Assembly: GCA_964501905.1 (NCBI GenBank)
Contig: CAZCTW010000001.1
Coordinates: 124,001-188,000 of the forward strand
Source: B69-G16 sp964501905
GTDB taxonomy: Archaea > Thermoproteota > Thermoprotei > Thermofilales > B69-G16
DNA: 64,000 nt
Direction: 5' to 3'
Shown: positions 44,061 through 53,656 of the stretch, in pieces
Position numbering within the stretch: the stretch's first letter is position 1
Layout: each line of letters begins with the position of its first letter
Program-made: the position numbers and the translations under genes
Notes under the pieces: generated by a model
What the model saw: only the letters and a program-made list of their open reading frames with translations
Told to the model about the DNA's origin: nothing
Database searches by the model: none

Positions 44061-44678
44061 ATGTCTTCGAAAAAGAAGGAGTTATCTACGATAGCTTGGC
44101 TTATAGAAGCTCTGGACGGTTATAGGGTAGGGCGTGCTGTAAACCCCAAAGCGGTGATGGAGAAAATTGATGAAGTAGAGCATGTTTTTGAGCCTAAAGC
44201 TAGGCACGCGAAAAAGGTGATTAGAAAAACTATGGATTATATAGTGAACCTACCTGCGAGAGATCCCGTTGCGAAGCGTTGGGCTACCGTGTATATTTTC
44301 GTTAAACTCTCGTTGAGAATTACACTAGTGCTTTTCCTCTTTTCGTTATTTTTAACGACAACGAACCCCGATTTTGGATTCCTCTTCTTGTATATTGCCT
44401 CGGCTCTCCTTTACGCGTCTATGGTGGCTAGGTGGTATAGCTTAAATAAAGTGTTGGATTTCTATGAATCCAATGCTCATCTAGTAGAGGGAGCTTCTAA
44501 AAGATTGAAAAACTATGTTCAACACTTGATTAATTACATGAAAGAAGTCATTTCGAGAGAAAATCTGAAAGCTTCAAAATATAGGCTACACTTGTTTAAT
44601 ACGGACTACGACTCTGTCGTTGTGCTTAAAAAGCCGGGGCTTCTAAGGGACTACTACCTTTGCGAGATAAAACTTTAA
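44061..44678 (+). CDS. Hypothetical protein with two central membrane helices
   Basis: A 205-residue protein. A basic cytoplasmic N-terminal part is followed by two hydrophobic segments (about 88-105 and 112-128, split by a short TTTNPDFG loop) and a C-terminal charged, probably helical domain. No family was recognised. It is followed after 39 bases by the arrestin-like gene in the same direction, so the two may work together at the membrane. Confidence 0.6.
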   Translation: MSSKKKELSTIAWLIEALDGYRVGRAVNPKAVMEKIDEVEHVFEPKARHAKKVIRKTMDYIVNLPARDPVAKRWATVYIFVKLSLRITLVLFLFSLFLTTTNPDFGFLFLYIASALLYASMVARWYSLNKVLDFYESNAHLVEGASKRLKNYVQHLINYMKEVISRENLKASKYRLHLFNTDYDSVVVLKKPGLLRDYYLCEIKL

Positions 44679-44717
44679 GATATTTCAATGTATTTATTGT
44701 ATCATTGTGGGGATTAA

Positions 44718-45452
44718 ATGGGTATACGGCTAATACTTGAAAGATCTAAAGTTAGAATTGGAGAGCCTATAAGAGGTTATGTGCAAACCGATAGGCTAGT
44801 TTTTTTGAAGTTTATTATAGCAGCTGCTTCGCTTTTGCCTTCAAAAGCTAAGAATGTAGGTCCTTTCTATAATATCATAATGAAATATATAGATGAGAGA
44901 GAGATTGAGAAAAGCCAGAATTTCGAATTTAATCCGCCGAGTTCTGCGCCTCCAACGCTATCGACGAGAAATTTCCTAATTAAATGGAGCCTAATAGTCG
45001 GCGTGCCTAGACTCGGAGGAAGGATGCTGTTTCCACGCAATGAAATTAGACTGGTAGCTGTACCGCCCCTATACCCTAAGAACGAGATAGAGGGTATCGA
45101 AGTGCAGAGCGATTATGCCGAGCCGGGCAAGAAGTTCTCGGTAATTATAGATGAGGAGCTTGAAGATCCTCTTGCTGAAGTGATAGTCGAGGAGTGGTAT
45201 AAGGATCCTGAGAGGGAGATAGTTGAAGTATATGATTTAGATGCTCAGGCGGAATTCAAGAAGTTAGGTAAGAAAACTTTGCTGACGGTTGATTTTCCGC
45301 CTTTAGTTGGTGGAAAAGAGGATTTTATATTCTACCCGTTAACCTTCACTGCTAAACACGGAAATATAGAGTTTGGTGTTAGAACGAAAATAGAAGTAAG
45401 TTCTGGGAATTTAGAGTCCCCGCTAGTTATACCCCTCCAGATAACGCTGTAA
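44718..45452 (+). CDS. Arrestin-like beta-sandwich protein
   Basis: A 244-residue protein with two beta-rich halves. The opening VRIGEPIRGYVQTDR (about 12-26) and the sequence STRNFLIKWSLIVGVPRLGG near 90 match the arrestin/Spo0M fold, which acts as a scaffold in membrane trafficking or sporulation proteins. It has no signal peptide. It follows a membrane protein gene. Family assignment is by pattern and is moderate. Confidence 0.5.
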   Translation: MGIRLILERSKVRIGEPIRGYVQTDRLVFLKFIIAAASLLPSKAKNVGPFYNIIMKYIDEREIEKSQNFEFNPPSSAPPTLSTRNFLIKWSLIVGVPRLGGRMLFPRNEIRLVAVPPLYPKNEIEGIEVQSDYAEPGKKFSVIIDEELEDPLAEVIVEEWYKDPEREIVEVYDLDAQAEFKKLGKKTLLTVDFPPLVGGKEDFIFYPLTFTAKHGNIEFGVRTKIEVSSGNLESPLVIPLQITL

Positions 45453-45466
45453 GCTTAGACGCTCAG

Positions 45467-46288
45467 CTACCGGACTACTTCTTCCACTACTCGGTACCAA
45501 GGCTTCTTCGTCCCAACTTTAGCTCTTTTACGCCATTTTCTCGTTTTAGGCTCAGCCTCTATCATTTCCAGTAGCTTATCTACCCTCTCTACGACAGTTT
45601 TACACTCTTCCTCGCTTAGCTTACCCTCCTTCACGAAAGATTCGGAGAACCTTTTGACTAGTTTCAGGTTGTTAGTAGCGTCGTAGTAGAAACCCCAGTC
45701 GTCGGCTAGCACCTTCGCGATGTATTTACCGTCAATAATTTCCTTTTCTTGCTTTTCTCCCACTTCGTGACCTAAGAAGAGCACTATAAGGTCGACTATA
45801 TCCTTACGGTTAATTTCGTGGATCTGCGTTTTCTCTAAGACTAGATCTGCTAGGCTTATCGTCGGGTAGTCTAGTTCTAGCCTCTTTTTGAGATCTACGT
45901 CGTGACTGAATTCTAGCTTATCGAAGAATACGTCAACGTGGTAGTAGCCTTGAGGGTGATAGTATATGTGCCTTCTTGTGCCGAATAATCTGTTTATGTA
46001 AAAGTCGGGCTTAAACTTTAAAGTTTGCTCGAATAGTTTCTTTATATCTTTTCTCTGCTTTCCGTAGCCCACTAAGTCCAAATCGGTGAATAGGGGTTGT
46101 CCCTCCCCAAACCTCCCCAAGGTTCGGAATTTTTCCCTGCAGATGGGGCAGTTGTCCGAGTGTATGTATATAGCCAGTGCTCCAATAAGCCTTAGCTGTA
46201 TTCCCATCCCCTTAGCTTTTTCGACTATCGAAAGGGCTTCCTCTATAAACTTATCCTCTGGAAGTCCTACAAAGTGTATCTCGCCCAC
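45467..46288 (-). CDS. Nucleotidyltransferase-fold protein paired with a metallophosphoesterase
   Basis: A 273-residue protein. LRLIGALAIYIHS (about 32-44) followed by FTDLDLVGYGK (about 70-80) and YYHVDVFFDKLEF fits the minimal nucleotidyltransferase fold; the sequence LELDYPTISLADLVLEK is typical of one subgroup. A CPIC segment between motifs is an uncommon insertion. The GTG start is two bases after the stop of the metallophosphoesterase gene, so the pair is one operon. The nucleotide target is unknown. Confidence 0.65.
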   Translation of the reverse strand: MGEIHFVGLPEDKFIEEALSIVEKAKGMGIQLRLIGALAIYIHSDNCPICREKFRTLGRFGEGQPLFTDLDLVGYGKQRKDIKKLFEQTLKFKPDFYINRLFGTRRHIYYHPQGYYHVDVFFDKLEFSHDVDLKKRLELDYPTISLADLVLEKTQIHEINRKDIVDLIVLFLGHEVGEKQEKEIIDGKYIAKVLADDWGFYYDATNNLKLVKRFSESFVKEGKLSEEECKTVVERVDKLLEMIEAEPKTRKWRKRAKVGTKKPWYRVVEEVVR

Positions 46289-46290
46289 AT

Positions 46291-47247
46291 TTATCCCTCT
46301 ATTTTCCAGTAGTTTTTCACACCTTCCTCGGTGAGTTCGACTACGAAACCTCTTAAAATGCCCTCAGTATATTCGCTCCCGGGGTTTAAGACCGGCGTTT
46401 TCCCTATTTTATCGCTGGCGTAGCTCTCGTGTATATGTCCGTGGAGCCCGAGGAGGGGTTGATACTTTTCGATCACCTTTCTGACTGCTTTGCTGCCCAC
46501 GTGAACCATTAGCGGCTTTCCTCCGACGTAAACTATTTTCATGTTTTTATCTAGTTTAGGCGCTAGGTCTAGCTTCGTGTTGTAGGGGGGCGCGTGGAAG
46601 TTGAATATGGCTCTGCTCGGATCTGAAGCTTTAGATATTATCTTCTCAAGGTGTTTTTCCAGTTTTTTATCGTCCATTTCTCTCGGCGTATTCCACGGAG
46701 TTGGGTTTACGTACTCACAGCTGATTATCTCGTAGTTATACTCTATTGGGACGACCTTGTCTAACGGGTATATGATACCCTTATCCTCGTAGCTCTTAAT
46801 GACGTTGTCTATAAACTTCTCATCGTCGTTGCCCGGCATTACGATTACTCTAACTTTTTTTAGATCTACCTTCTCCACTATTAAGTCGAGCCACTTCTTC
46901 ATTCTCTCTATAATTAACTCTTTAAATAGGTCGTCCATTTTCCTCGGGTCGGCGGCTATCTCTTTAGCCTCTTTCACGGTCATAATTTTGTAGTAGTAGG
47001 CCGTGTTCTCTATATGGTCTAGCACTTTCTGAAGTTTCTCTTCGTCGCCTTTAGGTATTTTGTATTTACGGCCTATAAACTCGGCGTAGTAGTAGTCGCC
47101 CATATCGTATACTGGTATTATAGCTTTACCCGTTAGATCTCCGGCTAAGATTAAGATGTCAGGATTGTATATGGACGTCGCGTTTATCCACTTCTTCCAC
47201 ACGTACGTGTTTCCATGCACGTCGGCCGAAAAGAATATACGTACCAT
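46291..47247 (-). CDS. Calcineurin-like metallophosphoesterase
   Basis: A 318-residue protein with the full metallophosphoesterase set: SADVHGN (8-14), LAGDLTG near 34, PGNDDEK near 145, FHAPPYN near 215 and GLHGHIHES near 280. These residues bind two metals that cleave phosphoester bonds. Insertions between the motifs make it longer than the minimal fold. It is the first gene of a two-gene operon with the nucleotidyltransferase-fold protein at 45467. Substrate unknown. Confidence 0.88.
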   Translation of the reverse strand: MVRIFFSADVHGNTYVWKKWINATSIYNPDILILAGDLTGKAIIPVYDMGDYYYAEFIGRKYKIPKGDEEKLQKVLDHIENTAYYYKIMTVKEAKEIAADPRKMDDLFKELIIERMKKWLDLIVEKVDLKKVRVIVMPGNDDEKFIDNVIKSYEDKGIIYPLDKVVPIEYNYEIISCEYVNPTPWNTPREMDDKKLEKHLEKIISKASDPSRAIFNFHAPPYNTKLDLAPKLDKNMKIVYVGGKPLMVHVGSKAVRKVIEKYQPLLGLHGHIHESYASDKIGKTPVLNPGSEYTEGILRGFVVELTEEGVKNYWKIEG

Positions 47248-47372
47248 ATTTATACACTCCTCACAGATTATAAATTATTTGGGAATCTAATCTAAATAAA
47301 ATTTTTGGCTTTACGCTCCAGAGATTAAACATATACACCACCGGAAAAATTGATAGAGAAAAAATTAAATAT

Positions 47373-49085
47373 TTATGCGGGCGGAATTTCGGTGTATATG
47401 GTCTTTACGTCTATGCCTCTCTTAGAGTTGTAGATTAGGAAGCTGACGAAGATAAAGGCTCCGAGGGCCATCCAGAAGCTCTGGTGGATCGGTATCATCA
47501 GAGATTCGCTGCCGAAGTAGTAGAAGATCTCCTTGGTGGCGACGAAGAAGAAGAACATGTTGATGCCAAAGCCGTAGGCGCCCAGTATGCTCAGTACGGG
47601 GATTCCGGCGATCTCCCACTTTAGCGGGCTTCTCTCGTAGAGGTCGCTCCTCAGGTAGGGGAGGACAGCGGCGGATAGGCAGGCCATCATGACTGCAAAC
47701 TGGTATAGGTTTGTAGTGTCGGCGGCTGCTGCCCAATCGCCTCCGGCGGTGAGTGCTACTCCCACAGCTCCTCCTAGCATCGTTATGAGTATTGCCCAGT
47801 GTGGACTGTGGAATCTCTCGTTTACTGCCGCGAAGAATTCTGGGAAGAACCTGTCGAAAGCCCAGGCGAAGACCATTCTGCTTCCTACGACGAAGAATGC
47901 TGGGATGTCTTTCAGTAGTATTATTCCTACGACTGTTCCGTTTAATACTTGTAACCACTCTAGCCCTTTAGGCACTAAGGGTATGGTGAAGGAGGTTACG
48001 ACCTTAGGCGGTAGTAGGTATGTTGGAGGTACGCCCAGTAGGGAAGCTAATCCTTCAGCTCCTAGTTTGTTGAATACATAGAAGTATAGCGCGTTGAAGT
48101 ATACTCTATCTGGCGGTACTCCTGCAGCTTGCAGGTAGCTCATGGCTCCTACTTTTTCGAGTATGTCTCGCGGCACTACCCAGACTGTGTAGACCATGAA
48201 AGGCAGCGCGATGTAGTAGAGCATAATTATTGTGGTTCCCACCACCTGTGCTATGAATAGAGACCTAGCAGGCGTTTTCAGCTCGCCTCCTACGAATACC
48301 GCTGATAAAATGCCGATGTAGGCCCATATGGCTCCGACGCTCGCGCTCATAGTCGCCTCCCAGGAGAAAGGTGCGACTGGCGGGTCTCCTAGCTCAAATG
48401 CTTTTCTAACTATTTTCTCATATGCTCCAGCACCGTAGATTCTATCCCAACCCGCGACTGTGGCTCCGGGCGTGAAGCCCCACGCTCCTAATATGAGCAA
48501 GTTGGAGAGGCAGCCCAGGATAGCGACTACTCCGAGCACGTTGATTATCCATCCGTAGATTTTCATTCCCAGCAGGGCTATGGCACCGAACAGGATGACG
48601 AATGTCATGCCTAGGACCCAGTGTCCTTGTGTACTCGCCATCCATTGGGCTGTGGCAAGTAGCCCTTCGTCTCTTAACGCTATTCCCGCCGCCGTGGCGG
48701 CGCTGACGAAGAAGTCTATAGAATACCATGCGATTATACCGTATGAGAGAACTTCTGTAAACCAGAATCCCCACGAAGCTAGGAATCCTAGTACGGGGCT
48801 TAATCCTCTAGTGATGAATATGTAGTCTCCTCCTGTTCTCGGCATCATAACGCCGAGCATCGTGTAGACTAAAGCAGTGGGTATCATTGCCAGTACTCCG
48901 GTTATTAGGAAGGAGAAAGGCACGAAGGCTCCTGGGTGTTGGTATGCGGCTATTACAGCTAACTTGTGGATTCCTCCGCCGACTGTGTGCGTGAATACGA
49001 GCATGAAAGCCGTGAAAGGCCCTACCGTTCTCACGAGTCCGCTGGCTCTCCTAACGAATATTACAGGTGCCGCCTCCTCACCCAT
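47373..49085 (-). CDS. APC-family amino acid permease
   Basis: A membrane protein of about 570 residues with about 12 to 14 helices. The first helices read like amino acid permeases (GPFTAFMLVFTHTVGGG, then a proline-glycine break in GVMMPRTGGDYIF). It would import amino acids by proton or sodium coupling or exchange. A large extracellular loop lies between about 315 and 370. ATG at 49085 is chosen over GTG at 49094 because AGGTGAGC is well placed. It is a single gene. Confidence 0.85.
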   Translation of the reverse strand: MGEEAAPVIFVRRASGLVRTVGPFTAFMLVFTHTVGGGIHKLAVIAAYQHPGAFVPFSFLITGVLAMIPTALVYTMLGVMMPRTGGDYIFITRGLSPVLGFLASWGFWFTEVLSYGIIAWYSIDFFVSAATAAGIALRDEGLLATAQWMASTQGHWVLGMTFVILFGAIALLGMKIYGWIINVLGVVAILGCLSNLLILGAWGFTPGATVAGWDRIYGAGAYEKIVRKAFELGDPPVAPFSWEATMSASVGAIWAYIGILSAVFVGGELKTPARSLFIAQVVGTTIIMLYYIALPFMVYTVWVVPRDILEKVGAMSYLQAAGVPPDRVYFNALYFYVFNKLGAEGLASLLGVPPTYLLPPKVVTSFTIPLVPKGLEWLQVLNGTVVGIILLKDIPAFFVVGSRMVFAWAFDRFFPEFFAAVNERFHSPHWAILITMLGGAVGVALTAGGDWAAAADTTNLYQFAVMMACLSAAVLPYLRSDLYERSPLKWEIAGIPVLSILGAYGFGINMFFFFVATKEIFYYFGSESLMIPIHQSFWMALGAFIFVSFLIYNSKRGIDVKTIYTEIPPA

Positions 49086-49229
49086 AAAGCTCACCTATAT
49101 AGGGTGCTTTCCTCAAGTGTTCTATTTAAATTTTCACCAGTTTTAATTTTTAGAATTTTAGATAGTTCTCCATAATTACTAAAGGATTTTTTATGCTAAT
49201 TTTATATATGTCAAATTAGCGATCTCCTG

Positions 49230-49691
49230 CTACGACGCTATATCAGCTATTTCATACCCTAGTTTCTCGAAAATTTTGGGGTCAAGTTTTACCCCGTGGT
49301 ATTCGTCTCCACACGCTCCCACTATAAACTCCTTTTCTACAACCCCTCTATCGACGATTACGCGGCATTTCCCATGAAAAGCAAATGGAGGGACCCCGCC
49401 TATTTTAAACCCGGTAAACGCTTCAACTTCATCGGGCCTTGCAAGTCTTAGTTTCTTTAAACCCGTGAGCTTCTCTAATTTCTTGATATTTACTCGTTTC
49501 TCTCCGGTTAATATCACGGCTAACCGCTCTCCCTTCCTTGAGACTAGCAGGAGACTTTTCAAAATGTATTCGGGAGGAAGCCCCAAGGCTTTTGAGGCAT
49601 CTTCGGTAGTTCGACCGCTTCTCTTGTGGTGTATTATTTCGCCTTTAATGTTAAATTTTCTCATTAAAGCTAGCGCTTTTTCAAGCGTCAT
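49230..49691 (-). CDS. YbaK/ProX-family aminoacyl-tRNA deacylase
   Basis: A 153-residue protein of the YbaK/EbsC fold, which removes wrongly attached amino acids from tRNA. Features are EIIHHKRSGRTTEDASKALGL, the central PPEYILKSLLL with its conserved Lys, and the glycine loop KIGGVPPFAF near 95. The extra six codons up to TTG at 49709 are weaker; ATG at 49691 is preferred. It is a single gene. Confidence 0.82.
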   Translation of the reverse strand: MTLEKALALMRKFNIKGEIIHHKRSGRTTEDASKALGLPPEYILKSLLLVSRKGERLAVILTGEKRVNIKKLEKLTGLKKLRLARPDEVEAFTGFKIGGVPPFAFHGKCRVIVDRGVVEKEFIVGACGDEYHGVKLDPKIFEKLGYEIADIAS

Positions 49692-49897
49692 TGTGAATTG
49701 TGAATACAAATAAAGAAATAAAAGTAACGCAAAGTTGAATTTTTAAATGATTATAGACTAGGTTTAATATTTTCCCGAAGTCTCCATCTTAATCAATTAA
49801 TAAATATTGAGGATTAAAACGCTTACTAAAGAGGATTTTTAACAGTTGTCTTTATAAGCCATAGATTAGAGTTAGATACTACTGGAAGTGACCCCTC

Positions 49898-50611
49898 GTG
49901 CTGATCTTTGCGCATAGGGGGTGCTCTACAAAAGCACCTGAAAACACTATTTCTGCTTTCCGTAAAGCTTTCGAAATGGGAGCTGACGGGGTAGAGTTAG
50001 ACGTACGACAGACTAAAGATGGACGTTTAGTGATCATCCACGACCCGACTGTTGATAGAACGACTAACGGGCGAGGTTTCGTTGAAGAACATACTTTAGA
50101 CGAGATAAGGAAGTTGGTAATCGAAGGAGGCGAACACGTTCCCACTCTTTACGAAGCGCTTAAACTGGCTTCTGAGTACGGCAAGATGCTACTAATAGAT
50201 TTGAAAGTTGTAGACGCTGAAAGCGAACTCGTGGAGGAAGTGAAGAAATGCGGTATGGTTGAAAAAGTGATAGTTACTAATCAATTCTTCTACTGCTCCA
50301 AAAGAATAAAGGAAATTGAGCCTAGAATTAAAACCGCACTTTTACTGTTTAAGGGGTTGAACTACGATGACGAGGATCCCGTGGAGCTGGCTAAAGAATT
50401 CAAAGCCGACTATATCCACCCGGCTGAGTTAGAAAATGTAACCGAAGAGCTCGTGGCGAGAGCTCATGAGAACGGGATAGGAGTTATAGCGGGTACTACC
50501 GATGATCCTTTGGAGGCGGAGTATCTCTATAAGATAGGGGTGGACGCTGTTACCCCTAATAAGCCGGAAATTTTTATAGGAATAATCGAGAGATATGGAA
50601 AATCCTATTGA
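49898..50611 (+). CDS. Glycerophosphodiester phosphodiesterase
   Basis: A 237-residue GDPD TIM barrel. Catalytic H6 is in FAHRG, with the EN pair in APENTISAF, the metal Glu and Asp in VELDVRQTKDG, and the second His in IIHDPTVDRTT. It hydrolyses glycerophosphodiesters from lipids to glycerol phosphate and an alcohol. It starts at GTG. It is shorter than secreted bacterial forms and has no signal peptide, so it acts inside the cell. Confidence 0.88.
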   Translation: MLIFAHRGCSTKAPENTISAFRKAFEMGADGVELDVRQTKDGRLVIIHDPTVDRTTNGRGFVEEHTLDEIRKLVIEGGEHVPTLYEALKLASEYGKMLLIDLKVVDAESELVEEVKKCGMVEKVIVTNQFFYCSKRIKEIEPRIKTALLLFKGLNYDDEDPVELAKEFKADYIHPAELENVTEELVARAHENGIGVIAGTTDDPLEAEYLYKIGVDAVTPNKPEIFIGIIERYGKSY

Positions 50612-50713
50612 ATAATTTCTCCCACTTCTTTAATCTTTTCTGACCACAACGGCTTCGTTCGATCTTTAGAACATGGTTAGTCATTAATATCTCAATTAGA
50701 ATTCAATCTCCGT

Positions 50714-51802
50714 ATGAGGAGACAGTTTTCCCTTGTATTAACTCTGATCGTGTTTTTGGCCGGTTTAGTGGCCACCAACCCTATCCCTATGCCTACGTTG
50801 ATTATGCCGAGGGAGTACATATCCATCGAGATTCTAGGCGTTGGAGAAACTATGAGAGTCAGAGTTAGGGGGGTGTATCCCTTTGAGAATGTGAACTTCG
50901 ATAAAGTTAAGATGTATTTCCCCGTACCATACAACGTAGACTGGAATACGGTTAAAGTCTACGTAAATGAAAAGCCTGTAAAATGGAGAATCAGCGATTG
51001 GAAATACGAAACCATAATTGGAGAGTATCCGGTTATAGAGTGGACGATTTTCCCACTGCCGAATAAGTTTAACGTCACGGTAGTCTATGAACAAGAGGTA
51101 GAGCCCTTAAGCGATGGATCGTTCAAAATCCTATACGCTATGGCTACGGGTAGATTTCTCAACCAGACTTATGCCAAGCAATGCGTCGCCGAGGTGAAAG
51201 TGGCCTTCGGCAACTTACCCCCCAACTTTAAGATTAAGATCGCTAGCGTGCCCCCGCCAGGCACGTTTTTCGAGAATATGTACAGCACGGAGGTCGAAGT
51301 TGAAGCTGATTGTTGTGGAGAGGTAATCTTCCGCAAAGCCAGCAAACCCTTTGAGCCTCTAAAGGAGGATATCTTGATCACAGCATTTCCGGCTGAAATA
51401 GAAGAAAAATGGATTCCATATACTCCCGACAGCGAAAGCGTAGATATGGAATTGGAGATAAGGGATAACGAGGTTAACGTCACAATGTCAATCACTTTCA
51501 GACACTCAGGGTTTAAAGTAGCGTGGGGAGACGTGACCAGACAAGGTAATAAGTTTATAGCTGATGCCGAGATCTATGAGTGGACCGGTCCTGTCCTTCA
51601 AGTTATAACTACGAAGAAACATACCTATAACTTGGGTAAGTTAAAACCTGGAAGCTATAAGTTCGAGTTCAAAGTAAACGGGGTTAAATTAAAGGAGATA
51701 TCCTTTACCGTTGCCTCCTCCTCAACCGCATGTACCGGAGCGCTTCCACCACTTATACTTGCTATAGCAGCTACCCTCGCCCTAGCTAGGTTTAAACTCT
51801 AA
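50714..51802 (+). CDS. Secreted surface protein with C-terminal membrane anchor
   Basis: A 362-residue protein with a signal peptide (basic start, hydrophobic run to about residue 22) and a final hydrophobic helix (LPPLILAIAATLALA) with a basic tail. The middle is beta-rich with several N-glycosylation sequons (FNVT, LNQT, NVTM). No catalytic motif was recognised. The C-terminal part (LKPGSYKFEFKVNG) looks like an immunoglobulin-like domain. Likely exposed on the cell surface. Confidence 0.65.
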   Translation: MRRQFSLVLTLIVFLAGLVATNPIPMPTLIMPREYISIEILGVGETMRVRVRGVYPFENVNFDKVKMYFPVPYNVDWNTVKVYVNEKPVKWRISDWKYETIIGEYPVIEWTIFPLPNKFNVTVVYEQEVEPLSDGSFKILYAMATGRFLNQTYAKQCVAEVKVAFGNLPPNFKIKIASVPPPGTFFENMYSTEVEVEADCCGEVIFRKASKPFEPLKEDILITAFPAEIEEKWIPYTPDSESVDMELEIRDNEVNVTMSITFRHSGFKVAWGDVTRQGNKFIADAEIYEWTGPVLQVITTKKHTYNLGKLKPGSYKFEFKVNGVKLKEISFTVASSSTACTGALPPLILAIAATLALARFKL

Positions 51803-52279
51803 GGCCCCACGTGCCTTATGCTAGTTTGAACTATTACGTACTTTAGTCCAACCTCGTTTAGAATTCTCTTTACTCTAAACATTTGGATTGGGGAAGGTCT
51901 TTTTATATCTCTCCTCCTGAATACTGGGAAGTAGTCTAGGACGCATACTTGGATGCTGGGGTCTATCGAGGCTATTCTATCTCCTATTTCGCGAACCTCT
52001 TCTAAACTCATGAAAGCCGGGTTATAGGGTATTCCAACTCCTAGATAGACCTCGTCAGCGTAGTTGTCTGCTATGTACTTTACAGCGTTCCACGAAGTTT
52101 TTAAGTACTTCTCCGCCAGCTCTTTATCCTCTATCTTCTATCATTACTCTAGCCTGATAGGGACACGCCCAGTAGCAACTTAAGCACCCTATATACTCAT
52201 CTGGACCGGCTAGAATATGTTTGCTAGCCACACCCAACCTAAATGACTCTTCGTGCTTAAGTGCAGAGAAAAGCGACAT
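51799..52279 (-). pseudogene. Remnant of a radical-SAM-family gene
   Basis: Two frames together code for the C-terminal half of a radical SAM-type protein. The upstream piece (from ATG at 52279) contains GVASKHILAGPDEYIG and the cysteine group CLSCYWACP. It stops at a TAA near 52136. After a frameshift the second piece runs from NYADEVYLGVGIP to QTSIRHVGP at 51799. The usual CxxxCxxC cluster motif of the N-terminal half was not found upstream, where an unrelated small gene lies. So the gene is truncated and frameshifted. Confidence 0.6.
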
Positions 52280-52361
52280 AAGAAAAAGATAAGAGAGAAG
52301 TAATTTGGAAATGATGCCGAAGTTCCTGCGAAGTTTCCGGTTTTTCTACTGTAAACGGAAT

Positions 52362-52568
52362 TTATCGACGCTTCCTGCGTCTGATGAACATCCGGTATAT
52401 TATTAGCCCTACAACGCTTAGCAGTATGGCGAGTAAAATCCACTTTAACGGCTTGATCCTCCTCCTTCTGGCGTCTCTGAAAATCCATAATGCTGAAAGC
52501 AGGCCTAGTAGGAAGAATAGAGCTATTGCTAGTAGTATAATTACTGGAATTATTCCTAGTATAGGCAT
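52362..52568 (-). CDS. Small two-helix membrane protein
   Basis: A 68-residue protein. A first hydrophobic helix (IPVIILLAIALFFLLG) is followed by a basic turn (FRDARRRR), a second helix (WILLAILLSVVGLI) and an Arg/Lys-rich tail. The order fits the small phospholipase-D-N-terminal-like membrane protein group. It lies inside a block of decayed genes but its own frame is intact. Function unknown. Confidence 0.55.
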   Translation of the reverse strand: MPILGIIPVIILLAIALFFLLGLLSALWIFRDARRRRIKPLKWILLAILLSVVGLIIYRMFIRRRKRR

Positions 52569-52637
52569 CGGTGATAAAATAGGGTTAGCAAGCTTATAAA
52601 CTTAGCTAGGGACTGGCTAGGACAAAGTTAATGTCCG

Positions 52638-53335
52638 TTAACCCATCCTCGTCGAGAAGTATTCTTCGAATTGTTCCGCGTATTTATACCCAGTATCCGG
52701 GAATATCAGGACGTAGACCCCCTCTTCATCAGACACTTTTTAAAAGCGCTGACGACGGCCCCGGCGCTCAGCCCTATTAGGAGCCCCCTCGCTTCTAGCT
52801 ATGTTTATCGCCTCTTCTATGGCTTCTCTCTTTTTAACGTCTCTAATTTGGTCGAAGCTAACCTAATGAATCCACTTCATTCCTGTTTCTATCCTACGAA
52901 TACCAGGGATAATTTCGCCGGGGCGGGTTGAACCCCTATTATCTTGACGTTCTCATACCTGTTTTTAAAGTAGAACGATATAGCGCTCATGTAACCCGAT
53001 GTGCTTAAGCCCCCTATTATGTGAGTAGGTCTAAGCCCTATACTCCTTAAACTGTTCATCTGTTTCTTTAGCAGTATACTTCAGGTGAACTTTGAAGTTT
53101 GCATCGTTTTCGAATTGGTTTAGATGGGACGCGCCCATTTTCTTAGCTTCGCTATCTACTTGTTTTATGACCTCGAGGGTCAGGCTTACTGGTGCTCTGA
53201 CAACTTCCGCCCCCAACACTTTGAGGAAGGTATCGCTCACTTTTTGATTCGTACAGCACTCCCTAAGCTCTCCTCTCTCTAAGGCCTCCATTATCATGGA
53301 CCAACCGATTTCAGGTCAGGCTTGAAGAATTTTAT
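52638..53335 (-). pseudogene. Broken cysteine synthase-family (PLP fold-type II) gene
   Basis: The minus strand carries a scrambled but recognisable cysteine-synthase family sequence. A good piece at 53031-53297 contains KVSDTFLKVLGAEVVRAP and LNQFENDANFKVHLKYT. After a TAG, other frames carry THIIGGLSTSGYMSA, IPGIRRIETGMKWI and FPDTGYKYAEQFEEYF near the end. The N-terminal segment with the PLP lysine and the TSGNTG loop is deleted. At least three frame changes are needed to follow it. This family makes cysteine from O-phosphoserine or O-acetylserine in archaea. Confidence 0.7.
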
Positions 53336-53553
53336 CTTAACTTTCGAAATATCCACCTTTGAGCTGATAGTAGATCGAGAGCCTGAAGAAGCTCATGTCC
53401 CTCCAGTACGACTCCAGTCTCTCCATCTATTACAATAGGCCTATCTATGACGCCCGATTTAAGAATCTTGGCGTATATTTGTAGCACACTCTTTAAATCA
53501 ACAAACGTTGACGGCTTTATTTCATCTATTTCCTTTAGCTCTACCTGCGACAT
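53336..53553 (-). pseudogene. Truncated ParB/sulfiredoxin-fold gene (SerK-like serine kinase)
   Basis: The first 60 codons from ATG at 53553 match a ParB/Srx-type domain: VELKEIDEIKPS, then GVIDRPIVIDGETGVVLEGHELLQAL, close to the DGH motif of archaeal free-serine kinases (here EGH). The frame then ends at 53332 and runs directly into the broken PLP gene, so the rest of the domain is deleted. In Thermococcales SerK makes O-phosphoserine for cysteine synthesis, which fits the neighbour. Judged a remnant. Confidence 0.55.
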
Positions 53554-53656
53554 AACATTGTTATATAGCTATGTGTAACTTAAATACCTTTGGGATATAA
53601 GCTCGAGTAACAGATAAATAGCCAAGCAATCTGTTCTCAATCCGTGGTGTGTACTT

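Noticed and set aside
47422..47958. Antisense frame of 178 codons within the permease gene
   Set aside because: Arg/His-rich composition and exact overlap with clear permease coding show that it is a shadow.
52210..52488. 92-codon minus-strand frame overlapping the small membrane protein and the radical SAM remnant
   Set aside because: It crosses two better supported coding stretches in another frame and has no family-like sequence.
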